DNA of 64,000 bases, taken from the NCBI GenBank assembly GCA_031253795.1, contig JAIRVR010000031.1:62001-126000 (forward strand). The letters run 5' to 3'. Numbering within the stretch: position 1 is the first letter of the stretch; the number at the start of each line of letters is the position of its first letter. This document shows, in pieces, positions 42,148 through 50,967 of this stretch. The position numbers and the translations under genes are program-made. The notes under the pieces were generated by a model. It was given only the letters and a program-made list of their open reading frames with translations, ran no database searches and was not told the DNA's origin. The stretch is from Burkholderiaceae bacterium. Its GTDB lineage: Bacteria; Pseudomonadota; Gammaproteobacteria; Burkholderiales; Burkholderiaceae_C.

Positions 42148-43710
42148 ATGGAAAAGGGCGAACAGTCATTGCCGCAGAACGGGCAACCCACCTTCCGCGC
42201 CGCCGAGTACGTGCGGATGTCGACCGAGCACCAGCAATACTCCACGCACAACCAAGTCGCGCGCATTCGGGAGTACGCCCAGCAACGCGGCATCGAGGTG
42301 GTGAAGACCTATGCCGATGAAGGCAAGAGTGGGCTCCGGATTGCCGGACGGCTCGCATTGCAGCAGCTCATCGAAGACGTGGAATCGGGCTCCGTCGATT
42401 TCTCCATGGTGCTCGTCTACGACGTCAGCCGTTGGGGGCGCTTCCAGGATGCCGATGAGAGCGCGTACTACGAGTACCGATGCAAGCGCGCCGGCATCCA
42501 GGTGGTCTACTGCGCGGAGCAGTTCGAGAACGATGGCTCTCCCATCTCAACCATCGTCAAGGGCGTGAAGCGAACGATGGCCGGCGAGTACAGCCGGGAG
42601 TTGTCAACGAAGGTGTTTGCGGGTCAATGCCGGCTGGTCGAGCTGGGTTACCGGCAAGGCGGGCCGGCCGGCTTCGGATTGCGCCGGCTGTTGGTCGACC
42701 AGACTGGCGCGCGCAAGGCGGAGCTGGCACGCGGCGAACACAAGAGCTTGCAGACCGACCGGGTGGTGTTGGTACCTGGACCACAGGACGAGGTGCAGGT
42801 GGTCCAGAGCATCTACCGCTGGTTCGTTAACGACGGCTTGTCGGAGACGGAAATCGCTTCTCGGCTGAACTGCTCGGCCATCCGCACCGATCTGGGCCGC
42901 GAATGGAACAGGGCGACCGTCCACGAGGTGCTCATCAACGAAAAGTACATCGGCAGCAACGTCTACAACCGGGTGTCCTTCAAGCTGCGCAAGCTGAGGG
43001 TAGTCAATCCTTCGGACATGTGGATTCGCAAGGAGGACGCGTTCCCTGCCATCGTGGCGAAGGAGGAGTTCTATACGGCGCAGGGCATCATCCGCGCGCG
43101 CTCGCGTCGCTATTCCGACGAGGAACTGATCGAGAGGCTGCGCAGCCTCTATCAGCACCGCCAGGCGCTCTCTGGTCTCATCATCAACTCGACCGAGGGC
43201 ATGCCATCTTCTTCGGTCTACGCCCACCGTTTCGGGAGTCTGGTACGGGCTTACCAACTCGTCGGCTTTGTTCCATCGCGCGACTTCCAGTACGTCGAAA
43301 TCAACCGGGTGCTGCGCCGCATGCATCCCGCCATCGTCCTGCAGACCGAGGAGAAGATGGTGGCGCTGGGCGGTCGTGTGCGGCGCGATCCTCTCACCGA
43401 CCTTCTGTACGTCAACGAGGAGTTCAGCGTCTCCATCGTTCTGGCGCGTTGCCGACGCCGCGAGTCCGGGCAGTTGTTCTGGAAGATGCGGTTCGACACG
43501 GGTTTGGCGCCTGACCTCACGGTGGCGGTGCGCCTTGATCTTGCCAACCAGTCCGCGCTTGACTATTACCTGTGGCCACGTCTGGACTTTGGCAATCCCC
43601 GGATCAGTTTGGGAGAGCGCAATCCGGTGGAACTGGAGAACTACCGGTTCGACAACCTGGACTACTTCTATGGCATGGCGGCACGGACCCGGTTGCGGAG
43701 AGCGGCATGA
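42148..43710 (+). CDS. Large serine recombinase
   Basis: 520 residues. The N-terminal resolvase/invertase domain has AAEYVRMSTEHQQYSTHNQ (catalytic Ser in the RMST motif), IEVVKTYADEGKSGL, FSMVLVYDVSRWGR and TMAGEYSRELSTKVFAG. Then comes the 'Recombinase' domain (GGPAGFGLRRLLVD, SETEIASRLNCSAIRTDLGR, NEKYIGSNVYNRV) and a C-terminal region. ATG at 42148 has GAGGAG about eight bases upstream; the longer frame start is unsupported. It overlaps the downstream ParB-like gene by four bases (ATGA). Attachment sites were not found. Confidence 0.9.
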   Translation: MEKGEQSLPQNGQPTFRAAEYVRMSTEHQQYSTHNQVARIREYAQQRGIEVVKTYADEGKSGLRIAGRLALQQLIEDVESGSVDFSMVLVYDVSRWGRFQDADESAYYEYRCKRAGIQVVYCAEQFENDGSPISTIVKGVKRTMAGEYSRELSTKVFAGQCRLVELGYRQGGPAGFGLRRLLVDQTGARKAELARGEHKSLQTDRVVLVPGPQDEVQVVQSIYRWFVNDGLSETEIASRLNCSAIRTDLGREWNRATVHEVLINEKYIGSNVYNRVSFKLRKLRVVNPSDMWIRKEDAFPAIVAKEEFYTAQGIIRARSRRYSDEELIERLRSLYQHRQALSGLIINSTEGMPSSSVYAHRFGSLVRAYQLVGFVPSRDFQYVEINRVLRRMHPAIVLQTEEKMVALGGRVRRDPLTDLLYVNEEFSVSIVLARCRRRESGQLFWKMRFDTGLAPDLTVAVRLDLANQSALDYYLWPRLDFGNPRISLGERNPVELENYRFDNLDYFYGMAARTRLRRAA

Positions 43711-44609
43711 CCGAGCCGCTTTCTCTGCCCGAACTGCGCATGATCCCGATGGACCGCATCGAGGTCCTCAACCCGCGCGAGCGCAACCAGCGCAAGTTCA
43801 GCGCCATTGTGGAAAACATCGGAGCGGTTGGCCTGAAAAAGCCTGTCACGGTCACGCCGCGGCCAGGTGAGGACGGCGCTGAGCGTTACATGCTGGTGTG
43901 CGGAGAAGGGCGGTTCAAGGCGTTCCAGCAGTTGGGAGAAAAGCGCATTCCAGCGCTTGTGGTCATGGTCTCGGACGAGGACGCGTTCGTCATGAGCCTT
44001 GCGGAGAACGTCGCACGGCGGCGGCACCAACCGCTGGAACTACTGCGCGGCATCTCGCTGTTGCGTGACAGAGGCCACTCGGTCCAGGACATCTCACGCA
44101 AGACCAACCTGCATGAGACTTACATTCGCCACATTCTCGAATTGGTCGACAAGGGTGAGGAACGACTGCTAGTCGCTGTTGAGCGCGGGAAGATGCCAAT
44201 CACCGTGGCCATTCTCATCGTTGGTGCGGGCAACGACGACAAGACGGTGCAGATGGCGATGCAGGACGCGTATGAGTCCGGTGACCTGCGTGGCCCGCAG
44301 CTCATGTACGCCAAGAAGCTGGTGGAGAGACGCCAGTTCCTTGGACGCTCTATCTCACGTGCCCCGCCCCGGAAAGTTGTTGATGTGACATCCCTAAGCC
44401 TAGTCCGAGCTTACAAAACGGAAGTCGAGCGCCAGCGAATCATGATCCGTAAGTCCTCACTCGTTCAGCAACGCCTCTTCTTTGTCTACGGCGCATTGCG
44501 AAAGATGCTCAGCGACGAGAACCTGGTCAACATCCTGCGCTTGGAGGGGCTAGACACCTTGCCTAAGTACCTCGCCGAACGCGTTTCCCATGGCGGAGGT
44601 CCTCTATGA
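43707..44609 (+). CDS. ParB/Spo0J-like protein
   Basis: 300 residues: ParB N-terminal nuclease/CTPase-like domain (MDRIEVLNPRERNQRKFSAI, VGLKKPVTVTPRPG, YMLVCGEGRFKAFQQLGEKR, SLAENVARRRHQPLELLRGI) then a helix-turn-helix (SVQDISRKTNLHETYIRHI). GEGRFKA corresponds to the GERR-type motif. No ParA is present. Translationally coupled by ATGA overlaps to the recombinase before and the RepB-like gene after, so it likely acts with the recombinase or in element maintenance rather than as a normal plasmid partition system. Confidence 0.85.
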   Translation: MTEPLSLPELRMIPMDRIEVLNPRERNQRKFSAIVENIGAVGLKKPVTVTPRPGEDGAERYMLVCGEGRFKAFQQLGEKRIPALVVMVSDEDAFVMSLAENVARRRHQPLELLRGISLLRDRGHSVQDISRKTNLHETYIRHILELVDKGEERLLVAVERGKMPITVAILIVGAGNDDKTVQMAMQDAYESGDLRGPQLMYAKKLVERRQFLGRSISRAPPRKVVDVTSLSLVRAYKTEVERQRIMIRKSSLVQQRLFFVYGALRKMLSDENLVNILRLEGLDTLPKYLAERVSHGGGPL

Positions 44610-45487
44610 AATCTACGACCCTTGGCTTTCTTCCCAAGCCGCTCATGATCGAGGTTGGCCGCATCTTGCCGTCAGTCAAGCTGGAGCAACGGATCACAGC
44701 GACGCACAAGTTCCGGCAGATCAAGGAATCCATCGCCGAAATCGGGCTCATCGAGCCCCTTGTGGTCACGGCTGTCGACCGCAAGACCTCCCAGCATCTC
44801 ATCCTGGATGGGCATGTGCGCTTCATGGCCATGAAAGAGATGGAGCTTAAGGAGATTCCTTGCTTGGTATCGACCGACGACGAATCTTTCACGTACAACA
44901 ACCAGCTCAACCGCTTGTCGACTATTCAGGAGCACATCATGATCCGCCGCGCGATGGACCGTGGCATCTCCGCAGCGAAGCTGGCCAAGGGCCTGTGCGT
45001 CGATGTGAGCTTGCTGCAAAAGAAGCGCAGTCTGCTCAACGGAATCTGCGACGAAGTCGTCAAGATTTTGAAAGACCACCAGTTCTCGACAGAAGTCACC
45101 GCGGTGTTGCGGCGCATGAAGCACACTCGCCAAGTCGAATGCGCCGAGTTGATGGTAGCAGCCAACACCGTGACCGTCAGCTACGCCCGCGCAATGCTCG
45201 CGGCGACACCAGAAGAGATGCTGGTCGGCGGCAAGAGGACGGGGCGCAGTGCGGCGATGTCGCAGGAACAGGTCGCGCGGATGGAAAACGAGATGACCAA
45301 TCTGCTGGGGCAGTACAAGCTGGCAGAGCAATCGCACAGCGAGGACATGCTGAACTTGATGATCGCCCGCGGTTACATCGTCAAGCTCGTCGACAACGCG
45401 CAGGTGCTGCGGTACATGCAGACCCACTTCGCAGAGGTTCTAGAAGAGTTCGCCAAGATCGTGGAGATGACGACCGTCGAGACATGA
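44606..45487 (+). CDS. RepB/ParB-like plasmid partition protein
   Basis: 293 residues with a second, divergent ParB-like N-terminal domain (ITATHKFRQIKESIAEIGLI, HLILDGHVRFMAMKEMELKE, LNRLSTIQEHIMIRRAMDRG) and a long C-terminal region like 'plasmid partitioning protein RepB C-terminal domain' proteins. The catalytic GERR equivalent is DGHVR. Starts inside the stop codon of the previous gene (ATGA) and its own stop overlaps another ATG (45484). Confidence 0.82.
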   Translation: MKSTTLGFLPKPLMIEVGRILPSVKLEQRITATHKFRQIKESIAEIGLIEPLVVTAVDRKTSQHLILDGHVRFMAMKEMELKEIPCLVSTDDESFTYNNQLNRLSTIQEHIMIRRAMDRGISAAKLAKGLCVDVSLLQKKRSLLNGICDEVVKILKDHQFSTEVTAVLRRMKHTRQVECAELMVAANTVTVSYARAMLAATPEEMLVGGKRTGRSAAMSQEQVARMENEMTNLLGQYKLAEQSHSEDMLNLMIARGYIVKLVDNAQVLRYMQTHFAEVLEEFAKIVEMTTVET

Positions 45488-45615
45488 GCGCATTTCACTG
45501 CGATGAGAGCATAGAAGAACTCCCCTTCCGGCAAGGCTATGCACATAGCGCCTGGCTGTCGGCGGCAGAATGCCTGTGGCCGCCCTGGAGCTCACGGCTC
45601 CAAGCGGTCTACTGA
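45484..45615 (+). CDS. Possible 43-residue protein coupled to the RepB-like gene
   Basis: ATG overlaps the preceding stop (ATGA at 45484-45487), continuing the coupling pattern of the module. The peptide starts MSAFHCDESIEELPFRQGYA and is Trp/Pro-containing. No family is recognised and there is no independent ribosome-binding site; it may be a chance frame. Confidence 0.35.
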   Translation: MSAFHCDESIEELPFRQGYAHSAWLSAAECLWPPWSSRLQAVY

Positions 45616-45769
45616 ACTCCCTAAAGGACTGGGCAGCTCGCTCTTGTCTTGCGGACAATCTGCTCGATGACGTCACGACGGCGCCACTTACGGCTGTCTC
45701 TTCTGTTCAAGACAAAAGACGCCAAAGTTAGGATTTGGCAGCCCCTCTATAACGGCGCACTCATACCCT

Positions 45770-45890
45770 CAGCCGCGTCTCGTGCACATCCAGGTCGTGC
45801 GCAGCTTGCGCCACTGCAACCCCACGCTCGGTCACCGAGCTTGACCGCTTCAACCTTGAATTCCCGGCTGAACTGCCGTCTCGGTCCCAT
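45770..45890 (-). pseudogene. Remnant of an IS3-type transposase orfA
   Basis: On the minus strand GGAGG precedes ATG at 45890, giving MGPRRQFSREFKVEAVKL. After a one-base shift the sequence continues VTERGVAVAQ, then AAHDLDVHETRLR, the start of an IS3-family OrfA helix-turn-helix. It ends soon after at a stop. Only about 40 codons remain, with no orfB and no clear inverted repeat. Confidence 0.7.
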
Positions 45891-45955
45891 AAACCACCTC
45901 CAGTTTCATCGTCCACCTTAACAAGGTGTCTTTTGAACCGGCAGCAGCCCAGGCC

Positions 45956-46519
45956 TCAGTGACCTGGGGCGTTGGCTGTGTCGCTTCCTTTCAGCTTTGC
46001 TACCAGCGCGACAGCCCGCTCAAGCTTCGCTTGCAACTCAGCCTGAACACGTGGGTTGGACAGCCCTGTCTCTCCACCGCAGGCCACCAGATTGTCGAGC
46101 GCCCATTCTGGCCAGTCCTCAATGTCATCATCCAGCGCGAGCCACGCCTGCGGCTGCCGGCGAATAACGTCGGCGCACACCTGCTGTCCTCGTGACATTG
46201 CCTTGAAAGCAGATTTTGCCCAGGGGTCCGCGCCGTGCACACGCTTGTGGTATGTGCCGCCGATGAATCGCTCGCGCAGCTCAGGAGGAAAACGCTTCAA
46301 CGTCTTGCCATACCCCGGCCACATGCACCAGGTGCTGCTGAGCACAAGTCCGACTTGCGGAAACGGCGCCAGCGCCTCTTCCAGGACAGGAATCCATTCG
46401 AACAACGTTCGATCTGGCCCCGCGTCGGGAGACATGTAGACGCCACGTCTGGCTCGCCACATAACGGCATGGTGTTGAACGACGCCATCTAGATCGAGGT
46501 AAAGAACTACTTCACCCAC
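45956..46519 (-). CDS. HAD-like domain protein
   Basis: 187 residues. N-terminal LYLDLDGVVQHHAV supplies the DxD motif of HAD phosphatases, followed by LSSTWCMWPGYGKTLKRFPP (Ser/Thr motif), ERFIGGTYHKRV and WLALDDDIEDWP (terminal acidic motif). It resembles the 'HAD domain in Swiss Army Knife RNA repair proteins' family often found in mobile elements. It overlaps the upstream hypothetical gene by eight bases. Substrate unknown. Confidence 0.78.
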   Translation of the reverse strand: MGEVVLYLDLDGVVQHHAVMWRARRGVYMSPDAGPDRTLFEWIPVLEEALAPFPQVGLVLSSTWCMWPGYGKTLKRFPPELRERFIGGTYHKRVHGADPWAKSAFKAMSRGQQVCADVIRRQPQAWLALDDDIEDWPEWALDNLVACGGETGLSNPRVQAELQAKLERAVALVAKLKGSDTANAPGH

Positions 46520-46919
46520 CCTCGGCGTCTCCTCGGTTTTCGTTAGAACAGGTGACCGCTTTTTTTTGCTCCCAGCGGTAGATAACGGCCTTCATCGCGG
46601 CCTCAGCGTAGCTGCCGCCGACCACGATGGCGTCATCGACTTGGCACTGCACTAAATCACCCACCACACGGAACTCCGCATTCAAGCTCTGCGCCATCGC
46701 GAGCGCATCCTCTGCTGCGTGAACTTCAAAGGAGACGTTCTGCGCTATACGAACATCGCCGTACAAGGCTACGTGGCGTTCATCTGCGAGGTCTTCGAGC
46801 AGTAGAACAAAGCCTTCTTCTGTGCCGAGCAGCGCGTAGCCTGCGGCACGTGAGAAGCGGTAGGCCGTCTGAGCGTCGCACTGGCGCTCTCGGATGGTGT
46901 CAGACAACATCATTTGCAT
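46512..46919 (-). CDS. Hypothetical protein paired with an XRE regulator
   Basis: About 135 residues starting MQMMLSDTIRERQCDA (46919; ATG at 46913 and a TTG at 46964 are alternatives, none with a strong ribosome site). Contains YALLGTEEGFVLLLEDLADE and AAEDALAMAQSLNAEFRVV; no family recognised. Divergent from an XRE gene across an operator-like array, and overlapping the HAD gene, so the three probably form one regulated cassette. Confidence 0.6.
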   Translation of the reverse strand: MQMMLSDTIRERQCDAQTAYRFSRAAGYALLGTEEGFVLLLEDLADERHVALYGDVRIAQNVSFEVHAAEDALAMAQSLNAEFRVVGDLVQCQVDDAIVVGGSYAEAAMKAVIYRWEQKKAVTCSNENRGDAEGG

Positions 46920-46965
46920 TTTTTGTGCAGGCTTGCCACGGACCCACAGATGTAAGAATGGCAAG

Positions 46966-47010
46966 TAGTCGAATATAGAATAGTCAATTTTGGACTATAC
47001 GAAGTTGGAC
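46966..47010. promoter_or_regulatory. Operator array TAGTC/GACTA for the XRE regulator
   Basis: TAGTC at 46966-46970 and 46981-46985, GACTA at 46993-46997 and GGACT at 47006-47010 form a symmetric set centred on TAGTC-N7-GACTA (46981-46997). It fills the gap between the divergent hypothetical and XRE genes and is the obvious binding site for the XRE protein. Confidence 0.65.
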
Positions 47011-47039
47011 TGCAAGCTTTCGATGTTTTTGAAGCATCG

Positions 47040-47300
47040 ATGGACAAGTCAATTTACTCAACGGAGTACACACTCTTCTTGGCGCTCTTGCGTGGAGCGC
47101 GAGAGGAGGTTGGTGTGTCCCAGACGAAGCTTGCCGAGGCCCTGGGGGTGACTCAGACGTTCATCAGCAAATGTGAACGTGGGGAACGACGCCTAGACGT
47201 GGTGGAGCTCCACAAGTGGTGCCGGTGTCTTGGGCTTGAGCTCGACCAGTTTGCTGCACAGCTGGTCAAGGCCTACGTTCAGCTGCCAGCTACTGCCTGA
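47040..47300 (+). CDS. XRE-family regulator of the element
   Basis: 86 residues, essentially a single Cro/CI helix-turn-helix: FLALLRGAREEVGVSQTKLAEALGVTQ, TFISKCERGERRLDVVELHKW, LGLELDQFAAQL. ATG at 47040 is 43 bases after the palindromic operator, consistent with autoregulation. It may control the divergent hypothetical/HAD genes or the convergent ABC-3C operon. Confidence 0.88.
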   Translation: MDKSIYSTEYTLFLALLRGAREEVGVSQTKLAEALGVTQTFISKCERGERRLDVVELHKWCRCLGLELDQFAAQLVKAYVQLPATA

Positions 47301-47451
47301 TTGATGCTTTCGGGTCGAGTGGAGGCGTCCTGTACAGACGCCAGGGCCGTTACGCAAAGCCAAGCGTCTTCCTCGATACCTGCCGAGCAGAGTTTCACGA
47401 ATGCCGCCTCCGACCGAGAGCTCACGTGTCCGGTACGAGCCTAGCTCGATG

Positions 47452-49524
47452 CTAGGCAGTCAAAGGCTGAATAACCTTGCCATCCCACTGGATCAGTTTG
47501 AAATCGAGTCCCGTCGTCGCTTCTTTGAAGACTGACTCATTTTCATCGAAAGATGCTGCAACAATAGACTGAAGACTAGGCTGCTGAATTAACAACTGAA
47601 GCAGCGAGCGCTGGCTTGCAGATCGCATTGAGTGTTGACCAGGCTCATCCATGAGCAAAATGCCTGGGTGATGACCCTCGAATCCACGCGTAGCCGACGT
47701 CTGATACAACGCCAAAAGGTAGCTCCAGATCAGGCGAACAAAATCGCTCGCACTTGAGTCAGCAGTAAGGTTAGTCTGAGTTCTTGTGCGGTCTTCACGA
47801 CTACTTTGAATCTCGCGAAGCTCCAAATCAAAAAGGATAGGCGTCAGGGTATCGAGGCTTATGCGTACATTTGAGATTTCGGCACTCTCGTAACCAAATG
47901 AACTAGCATTGGCTCTAAAGTTCTTTTCAAAGAGCGAAATCCTTTCAAAATCATCCGCGTTATATGCCTCTTTTGGCAAGGACCGCCTAGAAACCTGGTT
48001 CGCTGCTAACCGGTCAGAAATCGCTTTCAGTTTTATTTTCAAGGCCGATGCTTGTTCTTCGAGCGCCTGTAGGTTGGACAGCTCCAACTCAATTTGAATC
48101 TGCCGCCGAACAATAGCACGCGACTCAGAAACACCCGCACTCACATCTCCACGCAACGAATTTCGATAATCATGAGACGCTGCCAAGCGATCTGCTATAC
48201 CAATCACAGTAATCTCAGACTGATGAATCTCCTCAACTGCTCCATTTATTTGACTCTGCAGCATCTTGCGCTGACTGTTCAGATAATCAATGTTTGTTTC
48301 AAGGTCCATTTGCGGCCCAGTAACAATTCCAAGCAACAGAGTGTCGTCGACTGCTTGATGACAGGTCGGGCAGTGGTCTGTAGCCACTTCAAGGTCCATT
48401 TGAGCACCAAGGCTACGAAGCTTTTGCGCCGTTTTATTGCGTTCGACATCTTCATTGGCTGCAGCCAAAAGTAGGCGTAACTCATCCAGGGCTGCCTTCT
48501 GCAGCGTCAGGTTTGTTGTTGCTCGCTCATGCAGCACACTAAGCCGTTGCAACTCAGCTGATGTCGCCTCGAGCTCCTGCAGTGCCTCCGCGCCAGACGC
48601 CTTGCCGTAGGCATCAGCTTTCTCCCCCAGACGTTGGTGTTCATCTCGAAGTTTACTTAACTGTTCTTGCAGGGAGATTTTCTTGTTCCCATCAGGCTTA
48701 ACGAGTAGAACCGCCGTCACATCGAAGGTTGATACCGGAGTTGGCGACAGTCCATCAATGACAATATTATTCGCTGTGGCGGCTTGACGAAATATATCGT
48801 AAATTTTTCGCCAATCCGAGTCAATCGCCACAGAGGCCGCATCCAACTCAGCACGCTTGGCCTGCCTTTCGAAAACACCCAATCCAAGTAGGAATTCAGT
48901 GACTCGTATCCGTGCATCACGAATTCCAAAAAATGGAATATTGGCAATGTAGTCCGTCCACCCACGCTTCTGCTCCACCGCAAGAGCGGCAAAGATTGTT
49001 TGCAAGTACAGCTTGGCCAGCCCTCCATTTGTCGTGGGAACTTGAGGTAGCTGATAGCCCATGAAACCTTCTAGAAACTGGAAATAACCTTCCTGCTTCT
49101 GCGCGCTGCCCGGATCAAAAAGATAAGTTGGCAGTGGTGTACCAAGCTCAATACCTTGAGTAAGGTGAGCCCCCTCGAAAATTTCAACAAGCTTGTCCTG
49201 GCGTACTGAATCACGGACTGCTCGACGCAGCGTCACGCTGCGCCCCGATGAATTTTCCAGTTCGACAAAGACTTCTGAGCGATCTACGTTGACACGGCTT
49301 CCGCCTTGCACGAAATAGTCTTTGACCGCATAGTTCAGAACTTTTTCGCCCTTCCCCCCAATCAGCTCCTCCATTCCTAAGCCGAAAATAAGGGTGTTGT
49401 AGAGCGTACTCTTGCCACTAGAGTTGCTGCCCCTAATAACAGTTAGATTGCGACTAAATTCGAATTCAAATCCGTACTCACCTTGCGCAGTTGAAATTCT
49501 TAGCTTAACGGCTCTGATCTTCAT
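47452..49524 (-). CDS. ABC-three-component ATPase (Rad50/SMC-like, CxxC hook)
   Basis: 690 residues. Walker A GSNSSGKST at about 32-40, a long coiled coil from about 285 to 510, a CPTC zinc-hook-like motif near 385-388 (DHCPTCHQAVDD), an ABC signature-like SSASDFVRL, and Walker B ILLMDEPGQHS near 622-630. This is the architecture of the ATPase of ABC-3C conflict systems and of Rad50/SbcC. ATG at 49524 overlaps the middle component stop by four bases (ATGA), so the start at 49536 is less likely. It would sense or move along DNA or invading nucleoprotein and control the effector; the trigger is unknown. Confidence 0.85.
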   Translation of the reverse strand: MKIRAVKLRISTAQGEYGFEFEFSRNLTVIRGSNSSGKSTLYNTLIFGLGMEELIGGKGEKVLNYAVKDYFVQGGSRVNVDRSEVFVELENSSGRSVTLRRAVRDSVRQDKLVEIFEGAHLTQGIELGTPLPTYLFDPGSAQKQEGYFQFLEGFMGYQLPQVPTTNGGLAKLYLQTIFAALAVEQKRGWTDYIANIPFFGIRDARIRVTEFLLGLGVFERQAKRAELDAASVAIDSDWRKIYDIFRQAATANNIVIDGLSPTPVSTFDVTAVLLVKPDGNKKISLQEQLSKLRDEHQRLGEKADAYGKASGAEALQELEATSAELQRLSVLHERATTNLTLQKAALDELRLLLAAANEDVERNKTAQKLRSLGAQMDLEVATDHCPTCHQAVDDTLLLGIVTGPQMDLETNIDYLNSQRKMLQSQINGAVEEIHQSEITVIGIADRLAASHDYRNSLRGDVSAGVSESRAIVRRQIQIELELSNLQALEEQASALKIKLKAISDRLAANQVSRRSLPKEAYNADDFERISLFEKNFRANASSFGYESAEISNVRISLDTLTPILFDLELREIQSSREDRTRTQTNLTADSSASDFVRLIWSYLLALYQTSATRGFEGHHPGILLMDEPGQHSMRSASQRSLLQLLIQQPSLQSIVAASFDENESVFKEATTGLDFKLIQWDGKVIQPLTA

Positions 49525-49994
49525 GCCGACTCCCATCCCTTTGCGACCGTTTTGACCATGTCTTCGGTAATTCCTTTGCCGATTTGTGCCAAAAGCGTAC
49601 GCTCCGGGGCAAAGGCGCCAGCTTCCCTGAGGACCTCCGTGATGAAGGTTCGGCCTTTTTCGGCTAGTTGGTATCCAGTCGATGTAGGCTCAATCAAATC
49701 CTCAGCTACCGCGAACCGAATAGCGATTGCAAGCGCAGGGTCGAATCCCCAAGCTGTAATGTTGAGTGCCTTAGCCTTCGTTGCATCAACCAGCTTCTGC
49801 ATTCGCTCTGCGCTTTTCATGGCCCAGTTAAATAGATGCAGGCGGGGCAGAGTAGACTTTCCACCCCGGGAAGACATGTCCAAGACCAAGAGCAATTGGG
49901 TGATCTTGTAGAGTGGTCTGTGCTCAACAAGCACTGGCGACGGCCGCCGGACGAAACGTAGACGCCGAGGTGACGAAATAACCGTTTCAGTCAT
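49521..49994 (-). CDS. ABC-three-component middle component
   Basis: 157 residues. VLVEHRPLYKITQLLLVLDMSSRGGKSTL and PRLHLFNWAMKSAERM match the middle-component families of ABC-3C systems that bridge the ATPase and effector. The C-terminal part (EDLIEPTSTGYQLAEKGRTF) looks like a winged helix. ATG at 49994 overlaps the end of the effector gene by eight bases and its own stop overlaps the ATPase start, so the three are one coupled operon. Confidence 0.82.
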   Translation of the reverse strand: MTETVISSPRRLRFVRRPSPVLVEHRPLYKITQLLLVLDMSSRGGKSTLPRLHLFNWAMKSAERMQKLVDATKAKALNITAWGFDPALAIAIRFAVAEDLIEPTSTGYQLAEKGRTFITEVLREAGAFAPERTLLAQIGKGITEDMVKTVAKGWESA

Positions 49995-50967
49995 AGTCGA
50001 CCTCGCAAACGGCAATCCATCTTGCAACGATCAACCGCGCGATTTGCGAAGCACCGGTCTCGTCGATAGCTGGGGCGAGGTCTTTAACGATTCGCTCAGT
50101 AAGACCAACACGAATCTTCTCTGTCAGCTCCTGAGGCGTTCCCTCCCACGTAACACAGGTTTCTCCGATGTCGGCTTCGTATCCATTGATGAGTCGTGCG
50201 AGCCGAGAATGCACTGTAGGTGCTGTATCGTTTATTCGCTTTAAGTGAAGACCGTGGTCAAGAAACTCCCTTAGCGTGCTTGCGTATAAGCGATTTACTT
50301 TTGCCTCTAGCTTGTCGGCAGAGACGTGAGCCAGTCGTGCGCGCGTTTTGCGCATAACGTTCTTCTCGTAAACCTCCGCGCTATCAGTCAAAACAGGCAA
50401 GACTGCAGGCAGGCCACCAAAATCGAGTGCCCGCCCGACGGCCTGCTGTATCTCCTGAATCTCAGTCGCATAGTGGTCAGCATCGTGCACCAGAATCTGA
50501 AAGTCGGCATCCAGGATGGAAAGATTCCACCCTCGAACTTCACCCTCCTTAGTTTGGGCATGCTTTATGAGGTCGTTATGCGCGATGGTGGGCGTCACCA
50601 AGTGCCACCGCCGCAGCTTGGTTGACCCCAAAATTTTCAGCAAATCAGCTTGATTGCTCTGGAGCTTGTTCAGGTCCGAGGTGATCTTGTTCCGTTGCTT
50701 TTCGTAGAGCTCTCTCGTCGAGTAAGCCTTCTCGGGGCAATAGCATTGGTACCCACAGCCCGTAGTCTTCGTGAAGCCTTCGAGGCCGTAGTCGCCGGGA
50801 GTCGCCGGAATATGGAGGTATCCGTCGACTGTGAACTTGCGCTTGAAGACCAATTGGCAAAGCCGTTCCCAACTGTTCCCGTCGAATGGACCGTATGCAG
50901 TCTGGTACACAGTATCGATCAGCCGCGACGCGACGCGGAACAGCCAACAGCCACTGCTTTTGAGCAA
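49987..50967 (-). CDS. ABC-three-component effector, restriction-endonuclease-like N-terminus
   Basis: About 326 residues if read from TTG at 50967. The open frame extends to 51291 but its upstream part is Cys-rich and unlike protein, and no ribosome-binding site marks a start. The first conserved block YGPFDGNSWERLCQ (acidic), TPGDYGLEGFTK and GYQCYCPEKAYS, then YEKQRNKITSDLNKL, resemble a PD-(D/E)xK nuclease core with a QxY in place of the usual (E/Q)xK. The helical rest ends at VCEVDYD. First gene of the operon. Nuclease activity is inference. Confidence 0.72.
   Translation of the reverse strand: MLKSSGCWLFRVASRLIDTVYQTAYGPFDGNSWERLCQLVFKRKFTVDGYLHIPATPGDYGLEGFTKTTGCGYQCYCPEKAYSTRELYEKQRNKITSDLNKLQSNQADLLKILGSTKLRRWHLVTPTIAHNDLIKHAQTKEGEVRGWNLSILDADFQILVHDADHYATEIQEIQQAVGRALDFGGLPAVLPVLTDSAEVYEKNVMRKTRARLAHVSADKLEAKVNRLYASTLREFLDHGLHLKRINDTAPTVHSRLARLINGYEADIGETCVTWEGTPQELTEKIRVGLTERIVKDLAPAIDETGASQIARLIVARWIAVCEVDYD

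Noticed and set aside
41564-45615. A plasmid partition locus implying an integrated plasmid
   Set aside because: Two ParB-like genes are present but no ParA, replication protein or origin was seen.
45649-46195. Plus-strand frames of about 90 codons near the IS remnant
   Set aside because: They overlap the antisense IS3 OrfA remnant or the HAD gene and show no conserved features.
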